Below, piece after piece: positions 57,401-64,000 of a stretch of DNA of 64,000 nt. Source of the DNA: Astropecten irregularis (taxonomy: Eukaryota > Echinodermata > Asteroidea > Paxillosida > Astropectinidae). The stretch covers positions 4,342,082-4,406,081 of the forward strand of contig OZ020262.1 of NCBI GenBank assembly GCA_963971285.1, in the 5' to 3' direction. A program made the translations under genes and the position numbers. Below the pieces are notes generated by a model. It did no database searches and was not told the DNA's origin. It saw only the letters and a list, made by a program, of their open reading frames with translations. Each line of letters opens with the position of its first letter. The stretch's first letter is position 1.

Positions 57401-57850
57401 GGCCAGACCCACCAGTGCCGAGGTGGGGATGAGGGTTTCCCAGGAGGGGTAGAAATTGGCGGCAGTGTAGATGGCATAGCACAGCATGCTGAGCGACAGC
57501 GTCCACTTCATGCCCATCAGGCGAATGGCCACCGACGGAACCAGAATGGCCGACAGGACCAAGGTACCGTAGATGGTGCTGAGGGAGGCGAGACCCAGCC
57601 CGGCGTCGCAGTTGATGCTGCTCTGGAGGTTGGAGAGGGCCTGGAAGGCCGTGAAGAGGAACAGAAAGGCCATGCAGATCACGAGGAGATTCTTGAAGAT
57701 TTTCGTGGTGCCCCAATCGGCCGAGTCGTCACTGTTTATCCCACTTCTGCCACCATTCGGTTCCTCAGCAATATCTACTTGTTCAATGCCACCATCATCC
57801 TGCTTCTCCATCTCCATCGCGGGCTTTTCATCCACACTGTCATCTGTCAT
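48470..57850 (-). CDS. UNC93A: UNC93A-like multi-pass membrane protein, complete, 5 coding exons (491 aa)
   Basis: Minus-strand exons: 57850-57172, 56430-56310, 55838-55685, 55087-54820 and 48723-48470 (TGA), all with GT/AG borders and phases 1,2,0,1 that join exactly. An acidic cytosolic N-terminus of about 50 residues precedes the first helix. UNC93 motifs follow: KNLLVICMAFLFLFTAFQAL, LQSSIN, LWASKSTYVT, GNTANAIVNRFFG, NDCP, PPEKNLTYTLLGIYLGCGL, LLLIPLTIYSGLEQAF, SYVTCTMGVGWVGYVMI, WGAADAVWQTQINALYGVLF and YRLWESVGF. Family members have 11-12 membrane spans; UNC93A is a poorly understood putative transporter or channel regulator, and its relative UNC93B1 escorts Toll-like receptors. A splice acceptor at 57,863 suggests a further 5' UTR exon. 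The last intron, 6.1 kb, contains the GPCR 3 gene on the other strand. The last exon has been copied twice further left with the receptors. Confidence 0.92.
50082..50088 (+). promoter_or_regulatory. TATA box of GPCR 3
   Basis: TATAAAA 113 bp before the first ATG, same spacing and context as in units 1 and 2. It lies inside the last UNC93A intron. Confidence 0.6.
50195..52099 (+). CDS. Muscarinic-like class A GPCR, paralogue 3, nested in UNC93A intron (2 exons, 397 aa)
   Basis: Exon 1 is 50195-51241 and exon 2 is 51953-52099. It is two residues shorter than paralogue 2, because CGA TTG/TGG CAG became CGA TAG. The N-terminus and TM1-TM2 are almost identical to paralogue 2 (3 differences in about 154 residues), while TM3 to the end of exon 1 differs at about 29 of 195 positions. 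Position 3.32 is Ala and 6.48 is Ser, so the amine-binding Asp is again absent; DRY follows Phe here (SFDRY). TM7 NPFCYA and the palmitoylation-type Cys in LLCRSRR are kept. It lies wholly inside the last intron of the UNC93A-like gene on the opposite strand, so antisense transcripts could overlap. Open and apparently functional; ligand unknown. Confidence 0.9.
51340..51460. repeat. GAGTAC repeat in GPCR 3 intron
   Basis: Same hexamer-rich repeat as at 43,771-43,925 but shorter, lacking one internal block of GTACGAGTACGA units. Confidence 0.75.
52100..54819. other. UNC93A last intron downstream of GPCR 3
   Basis: Contains the end of tandem unit 3, a Penelope-like fragment near 53,270-53,330 (CTCGACGTTTCGACTAGTG), a GA dinucleotide run at 53,331-53,350 and MITE A at 54,331-54,563. 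No exon-like stretch with splice sites was recognised. Confidence 0.5.
54331..54563. mobile_element. MITE family A in UNC93A intron
   Basis: Left GGGCCTAGTTCATAGAGC, right CAACTATAATTGGCTCCTGG, with GCTTAAGC motifs inside. Eroded full-length copy. Confidence 0.65.
55344..55573. mobile_element. MITE family E in UNC93A intron
   Basis: GC-rich inverted ends (CTCGGCTCCGGCTCC on the left, GGAGCCGAGCTTTGAGAAAG on the right), uninterrupted relative of 31,251-31,596. Confidence 0.65.
56738..56860 (-). mobile_element. Penelope-like terminal fragment with hammerhead-like motif
   Basis: The minus strand contains CTCCTGATGATGACCAGATC, a short spacer, and GTCGAAACGTTGAG. CTGATGA followed by a paired arm and GAAAC is the hammerhead core order. 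Upstream GGAAACACCATTGTACG and GTTCGTGCTTTCGCAC match 37,737-37,800. No protein-coding part is present. Confidence 0.45.
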
Positions 57851-59785
57851 TTTTAGAATCTGTATTCAGGAGAAAACAGTCATAATCATCGTACAATTTA
57901 ATTATTTTCACTGTCTAGGGAATCGCACATAATCTAGGCCTGGCACGGGATGTAAACGATAACCCCACAAACTTATGAATGATTCCCTTGATGAATTTCA
58001 ATTTTCATCTTAACGAGTCATTTATGCCTACAGTCAGTTTCCTTCAACAGTGTGTCGGGTTTATTTATCTATAGGTATGCTCTCAACATGTTTCTAATGA
58101 CACCTACTTCTCAGCAACGTTATGGAAAACAATTAAAAGAAAAGTATTTTCAAAGTGTACTTCAAAGTGTACATCACCATTCTTCAATTTTTTTTTCTTT
58201 TCTGAAATGGTGGAGATGGTCACTTATAATGATAATGTACATGTACTGTATGCGTTACTGGATTCGAATGCACACCGTGCGAAATACTTGTCTACTAGCC
58301 GCGGCTACGCCTTGAAATGACACGTAGGCCTATACGCCTATAAGACAGTATGAGACAAGCCGTAGCCAGGTTACGAATAACCTGCCTACGGCTTCAACTG
58401 GATGGGAAGTACGTGTTTTTTCGGAGTTAAACATTCTAAAACCAATGCTTTCATGAAGAACATTTATATCCATGAAATATTGGTGTTTAATTCCGATCGA
58501 GACTATCGTTTTTGGAGGTATATCAGACGCACATTTCTCAATATCGACTGAATTTCAAAGGGAAATACCGCACAGGAGTACAGTTTGTACAATTTGTATG
58601 AAGCTTTCGCCCATAGGAACCAATTCTGCGCCGTGCCATCAAACAAATAAAGGATATAGGCCTACGTATTTGTTGCTAGTTTATGGTAACTAAGATTTAT
58701 GATCAGAGTTCAGACCTTGATCGCTTTGTGAGTGCTCTCTAAAACTATTAATAGCATGCTTTGCAAGTTACATATAGGGCCTTATTATCATATAAAACAG
58801 AGACCATAAAAGCGAATTAACATGCCATATAGTAGCTGCAGTAACTGTAGCCCTATATTACTCCTTGTTTACAATTCTGTCATTGTCGTCGTATATAGGA
58901 CGACAATGTCAGAATTGTAAACAAGGAGTAATATAGGGCTACAGTTACTGCAGCTAGCCATATAGCACCAAGGTCCGCGGCTCCTAAACAGTTTTCAAAT
59001 GAATTCAAGTTCTTTAAAAATTGAATGTTTTCTAGTTGAAGGCTAGGCCTACTACTGTTCAATCATAGACTACGTACCAAAATGTTATCGGCTATAACAT
59101 ATTGAGGAATGCACCTCCATGATACTGATACTACGTAGGCCTACGATTATAAAACGTTTCGGTACGATCTCTTGGGTCAATCACCTTTCCGATATACCCA
59201 GTTATTCTCAGGAATCAATAGACAGAATCCATAGATTGTTATACTTGTCAACCTCGCAGCTGTGACTTTTAGCTTCAAGTTCCCCTTGGTACTGCATTGA
59301 GTGTACATGTACATTAACATTCCACAATATGGCCAAATGCATACGCTTATTATGCAGTGTGTAATACAAAATATAGGGGCCTATACCAAAGGCATACTGA
59401 TCTTGCATCACCGGGGAACTTAAAGCACTTTTACAGTTTATCAATTTGTGTTTCACTCACCGTTTGACCTCCACCAAAACACGACACTCAGAAGGCTGGT
59501 CACTGGCAACCTGTAGTAACTTTTCAAAACACCAGGAAAAGCTCAGGTCTCTGTATCCTAAACACAAGCGTCGCCATGTACTTCTGTGCTCGTATGCAAG
59601 TTGGTGTATTATAGTAACCCCATCAGTCTATAGTCATATCTTCTGTTGGCATGGGTGGGCTTATCTGGGTTAAATTGTTATTTGAAAGATCTGATAGCGC
59701 CTGGGCAAATACGATGAGGTCAAAGGTTAACTGATTTTGGCGGCCTCGACACCCGGTGTATTTTGAACCGCGGAGTTGCCGCGTG
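57851..59785. other. 5' flank of UNC93A-like gene
   Basis: The UNC93A promoter and any 5' UTR exon should lie here, but none could be fixed. The only strong structure is the palindrome at 58,833-58,956. Short open frames present show no protein signature. Confidence 0.4.
58833..58956. repeat. Near-perfect palindrome, 58-bp arms, 8-base loop
   Basis: Arms 58,833-58,890 and 58,899-58,956 are reverse complements with one mismatch (TGTCATTG against TGACATTG). The loop is GTATATAG. No target duplication or known terminal motif was found. Confidence 0.85.
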
Positions 59786-59789
59786 TTAA

Positions 59790-60138
59790 AGGTAATATCA
59801 TACTTTGGTTTCTGTCAAAGAAATGCAGATTCATGGGCAAAATTATCAAGACAGATACAGTAACAGGCATCTGTGAAAATTTCAGTCCCATACGGTGCCC
59901 ACTTTTTGAGAAAACAGTGAAAAACAGCCATAGTATTTCTTAAGTCTTTCTCTTTTATTTTTGATCTTTAAAAGATCAAAAATAATGTTGGTCATTGGTT
60001 TTACTCTTTTCTGGATAAATACAGCATTTCAGGCAGAAAAATTGTAATGGTATATTTTTCTACTATCACCATCTTTATACCCTGTAAGTTATAGCTATGA
60101 AGATTTCTGTTTCGGTATATGCTACCAGTATATGATAA
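59790..60138. mobile_element. MITE family B
   Basis: Left flank TTAA (59,786-59,789) and left end AGGTAATATCATACTTTGG are intact. The right end is decayed (CCAGTATATGATAAGGG). The interior matches 9,660-10,019. Confidence 0.7.
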
Positions 60139-60631
60139 GGGTGTTTCATCCCGACCAAATTAAAGTAATCTCACAAAGGCTCTATCACATTCACACACAC
60201 AAACAAAAGTATAGTTCGGACTTTCCATTTATTCTTTCCAGAAATACAAGAACTACGATGGGCGTTAATGAGGAAAAAACCACGCCCCCAGTCAGTGAGA
60301 CGTGTTTATATACCCCCACGTGACCTTGAATTTGAACTATGGGATAAAATAATAGACCCTTCTTTTATTTACAAATAACTGCTCGGTTTTATGTATGCAA
60401 ATCACTTGAACTTCTTCGCAGACAATTTGCCCAAATTCAACATTTTTTTTTACACATTTCTTATATTAGCTACACAAATTACATCCCAAATTGATTGCTT
60501 TGTTTGAAATACAGCCAACACTATACCTCTGAATGATATCTGAAATCTACAAATTATGGTTATTTTGGTTTTGCATTGCATCAAAGCTTCGATCCATAGT
60601 ACCGTTTTCTTATAATGTCTATAGATGCCTA

Positions 60632-61048
60632 TACAGGGTGTGCCAAAAAAACGCAACACTTGTGTTGAGAACTATGAACATTAAACCGTTTATCACTTCA
60701 AGATTCAGATATGTGATACAACCATGTCTTGGCTATCACCATGTAGAATGTGAGCAAAATTTGACTAATTGAGTGAAAAAATTGACTGAATTACCCAACC
60801 TCAAAACCCGATTTTCATCTTTCTTTCATACACATTATGTTTGTATTGACCACTTGGAAATTTGTTTTAAGGAGTACTCTTTCGATTGGTCATATTTTCG
60901 CTAATTTCAGCCCAAATGTGCTTACATTCTACATAGTAATAGTCAAGACATGGCTGTATCACATATCTGAATCTTGAAGTGATAAACAGTTTAATTTTAA
61001 CACAATGGGTCCCGACACAGTGTTGCGTTTTTTCTGAGACACCCTGTA
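60632..61048. mobile_element. Mariner-type foldback MITE
   Basis: Ends TACAGGGTGTGCC and GACACCCTGTA, with adjoining AACGCAACACT and GTGTTGCGTTTTTT. Arms of about 145 bp pair nearly throughout (for example CACTTCAAGATTCAGATATG with CATATCTGAATCTTGAAGTG). TACAGGGTG ends are typical of Tc1/mariner relatives inserting at TA. No transposase. Confidence 0.75.
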
Positions 61049-63150
61049 TAGTCCCCATAGTTCCCACCATCTTGGTTGGAAAAAATATCGGGCTGTGATG
61101 TTGCAAAAGAAAAAGCAAGAGGGAGGGGCCCCTATATTTCACTACAATGACTGAAGGGTGCACCACACTAAATAGTGTCCCATTGACTTTAGTGTAAAAT
61201 ACCTCTACTTCACAATTCAAAATATCCCATCCAGGAGTCTCTCAGTGATTAGTGCAATAATGCAAAAACAAAGTTTGAACCATCATCCACCTGATTCCTT
61301 TCAATTTTTGGTTTGTTAGCCGATCAGATTTTTTGCTAATGGCCCCAGGAAAAAAACACCCCCCCCCCCCCCAAAAAAAAAAAATTAAATTTTTCCAAAC
61401 CAACTTGCAGCCGGGTTTCATGAAGCAACCCTCCACGTTCAAAACAATGTAGGGCCACATTTGAAGCCAACATTTCTCAAGTCTCCACAACAGGCTGAAG
61501 CGCTGAACCCCCAGGATGTGATAACCAGTCATAATTACACAATATATTAATTGCACGACCCCCAAGTTGCATAAATACAAATTGAGGGTACAAAGAATAT
61601 GGTAATCAGCTGGGCGCATTGATTTTTGAGCTATTTAGTGGGGTGAACCCTGAACTATTTTACATTACAAAAAATGGAAGCAAAACAATGGATGACGTTT
61701 CAAACAAATACATTTCAGAACAACAATTCTACTCTGGCTACATTCATTGCAACAGTAAAATATAATAAATATATTACATCCTATATATTAAGCTAAAACT
61801 AATAACTTGGAAAAATTAAGTACTTTCACTAAAATGTTTCTTCAGTCTAAGGAAATGATATTTGCCTACCATGAAAGAACAAGGGAGTTGGAAATGTTTT
61901 TGTATGGTCAATTCTAAAGAATATAAAATATCTATAAAAAAAGAAGTTTAAAGAAATTGGTAAGATAACTCAACTTGTTCACATTAAACCTAGTAGTTTG
62001 AGTCTACTGGCTGTAAATATTTCATTATGCTCTTTGTCTAAATAAAAAGAAATATTAGAAAACAGTAATATTTTAATTTACAATTTCTACCATCATAATT
62101 TTCATACCCTGTAAGTTGTGCAAATTTGGAAATTTAATATATATGTTTTTTTAAATTTTTTATTTATTTTTTTTTTTTTACAAGAGGCTGAAGTTATTGC
62201 CCTCATTGTTTTTTTTTGTTTTTTTTGCGGTTTCCAGGTTCTTTTATTCCTTCCATTTTTGTCACCGGTATTCTCTCTGTTTTTAAATCCTGGTTTCATC
62301 TGGAGTCAACATGTTTCACACCGTTTCTACCTATGTCATTCAGCCTTTGATAAAAAAATGAAATACCTGTTAGCAATGGCGTAAACAGGCCACCATACCA
62401 AAGGGGGGAGGGGTTGATCCTGTAGCTGGGTCATACTTTCATATAAACAACTACATATTGCAGTATAGGGTGACATTTCCATAGGGTTGTGCACAAAACT
62501 TTACTTACCTATTTCTGAACATCCTCCAAACCAGTGAACTTGAAATTGACATTTGTTCATATTGAGAGTATTCTCTGTCTACTATAAAAAATTTGGACAG
62601 TAAAAAGTGTCTTAAAAAGGTAGCTAGGACATTAAGTCGACCTCCAGATGTCGCCCTAAGTACCACGGTCGCCATATCCTTCGCTAACATACGAAAACCA
62701 GTCGCACTATGCATTAATAGGCCTATGTACGTACATTATACATACACAAACAAGCTGTATGTTTGACAACGCAAGACAGTTATTACTTCTATAAACCTTA
62801 CAAGTTCTAACTGTAATTGACAGCATAAAAGTCCAAATCATGTTTCCTATTGTTGTTCTTTATAATTATTACTACTAATTGTATTTTTTTGGGACATACA
62901 TGTATTGCATTATTGCTATAGTTTTGCTTTTTACCCGATAGAAACCTGGAGGATAATTTTCAAAACCATCCTTTACCAAAAATTCTACGGGAGTGCATAC
63001 ACCCCCCCCCCCCACCACCACCCCCTGCGCTACCAACGCCCCTGCCCATTGGACTGGTATGCCAAGCCATTCTTACATCTTAATTTGAATGTTGTTAATA
63101 CATGATTCAGCTGAAACTACTGGAGCCTACCAGTGACACAGTGATGGGTT
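61049..63150. other. Gene-free stretch
   Basis: AT-rich DNA with a homopolymer C run near 61,362 and another near 63,002, an A-rich tract, and a family B right-end remnant near 62,085-62,110. Open frames at 61,242-61,619 (minus) and 62,118-62,384 (plus) are low-complexity and not gene-like. Confidence 0.45.
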
Positions 63151-63160
63151 GATTTGACCA

Positions 63161-63430
63161 GGAGCGGATCCAGGATTTTCCTAAAGGGAGGATGTGGAAA
63201 TAAAATGCGCCAATTCAATAGAGACGGATGCATTTCGAGGCAATCAAAGCTAGCTAATTTTGTCTCTCCCCCATCTTTATCTTCTCTTTTTGAGTCTTTC
63301 TCCCTCCCTATAATATTGTTTTTTCTTCTTTCTTTTTTTTTTTTTTCCTTTTCTTTTCCTTTTCTTTTTGCTGGAAGAAAAGGGGGGGGGGGGGGGCGTA
63401 CACCCCCACGACCCCTGGATCCGCCCCTGA
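63161..63430. mobile_element. MITE with GGCGGATCCAGG-type ends
   Basis: Left GGAGCGGATCCAGG and right CCTGGATCCGCCCCTGA are inverted repeats. TTGACCA occurs on both sides (63,154-63,160 and 63,431-63,437) as a target duplication. The interior has a T/C-rich run and a G run that encode nothing credible. Confidence 0.75.
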
Positions 63431-63639
63431 TTGACCAATATTGCTTAATACATTTAGCTGTTACTATCCATTTATGTTGAGCAACCATGTACGTCTTGCA
63501 CAATGCTACCTCCACACTAGTCGATCACTGTATGCATTGACTCACTACACTGTCTTTACTGCGTAGGGTCGTCCATATAACGCACGGTCAGCGATCCTAT
63601 TGACAACAAACCATACAGGAAAGGTGCTTACTTTGGCAC

Positions 63640-64000
63640 ATGAACAAGATTTGTCATGAGTTTAGTCATCTGGCTGAGTCTTTTTGCCATGCTTGTGTCT
63701 ATTGACATGATTTGTTCAGTCTTTTTTGCCATACTTGTGCCTATTGACCTGATTGGTTCAGTCTTTTTTGCCATACTTGTGCCTATTGACGTGATTGGTT
63801 CAGTCTTTTTTGCCATACTTGTGCCTATTGACGTGATTGGTTCAGTCTTTTTTGCCATACTTGTGCCTATTGACCTGATTGGTTCAGTCTTTTTTGCCAT
63901 ACTTGTGCCTATTGACATGATTTGTTCAGTCTTTTTTGCCATACTTGTGCCTATTGACGTGATTGGTTCAGTCTTTTTTGCCATACTTGTGCCTATTGAC
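63640..64000. repeat. 42-bp minisatellite running off the window
   Basis: At least seven units of exactly 42 bp share TTGCCATACTTGTGCCTATT, starting at about 63,685 and still running at the right edge. Because 42 is divisible by three, the minus strand stays open and would read as a 14-residue repeat (AKKTEPITSIGTSM). Confidence 0.85.

Noticed and set aside
57161-57856. 231-codon open frame on the plus strand at the UNC93A first coding exon
   Set aside because: The minus strand encodes clear UNC93 motifs with splice sites; the plus frame is low-complexity and a codon-bias shadow.
62118-62384. 88-codon hydrophobic open frame
   Set aside because: It is a translation of T-rich sequence, with no splice or promoter context.
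63117-63515. 132-codon minus-strand open frame
   Set aside because: It crosses the MITE at 63,161-63,430 and includes G and A homopolymer runs.

Overview
This is a eukaryotic, intron-rich and AT-rich window with several kinds of mobile DNA and long introns with GT-AG splice sites. The gene set (a PAN plus apextrin C-terminal protein, a secreted discoidin protein, muscarinic-like receptors and an UNC93A-type membrane protein) fits an invertebrate deuterostome, most likely an echinoderm. That placement is an inference from the gene families; no species can be named from sequence alone.

Layout. Positions 1-23,550 hold two tandem copies of a gene for a small secreted protein with one F5/8-type C (discoidin) domain. 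Copy 1 (785-4,902, its first exon lies left of the window) is open. Copy 2 (8,679-22,020) has the signal-peptide exon but is broken by a nonsense codon and a deletion that removes the last splice acceptor. An intron of copy 2 carries a clean insertion of about 8 kb (12,901-20,880), made of six head-to-tail Helentron-like units with 29 copies of a 130-bp satellite. The matching site in copy 1 is empty. Positions 23,650-26,450 are repeats. A four-exon gene at 26,739-30,849 encodes a signal peptide, a PAN/apple domain and an ApeC domain, with a CRE-CCAAT-TATA promoter upstream.

Positions 32,600-52,440 are three tandem units. Each holds a two-exon class A GPCR gene on the plus strand (34,385; 42,635; 50,195) preceded by the last exon of an UNC93A gene on the minus strand. 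Only the rightmost last exon is intact. It joins four upstream exons at 54,820-57,850 into a complete 491-residue UNC93A-type protein, so the third GPCR gene lies inside the last UNC93A intron on the opposite strand. The two left-hand UNC93A exons are passengers of the receptor duplication and have decayed.

The remainder is interspersed repeats: TTAA-flanked MITEs, foldback elements, tRNA-derived SINE-like sequences, non-LTR retrotransposon fragments, two short elements with a hammerhead-like core or its relic, and a 42-bp minisatellite at the right edge. The discoidin protein, the ApeC protein and UNC93A all belong to families linked to innate immunity in animals, so the region may be an immune-flavoured neighbourhood, but nothing in the sequence shows that the genes act together.
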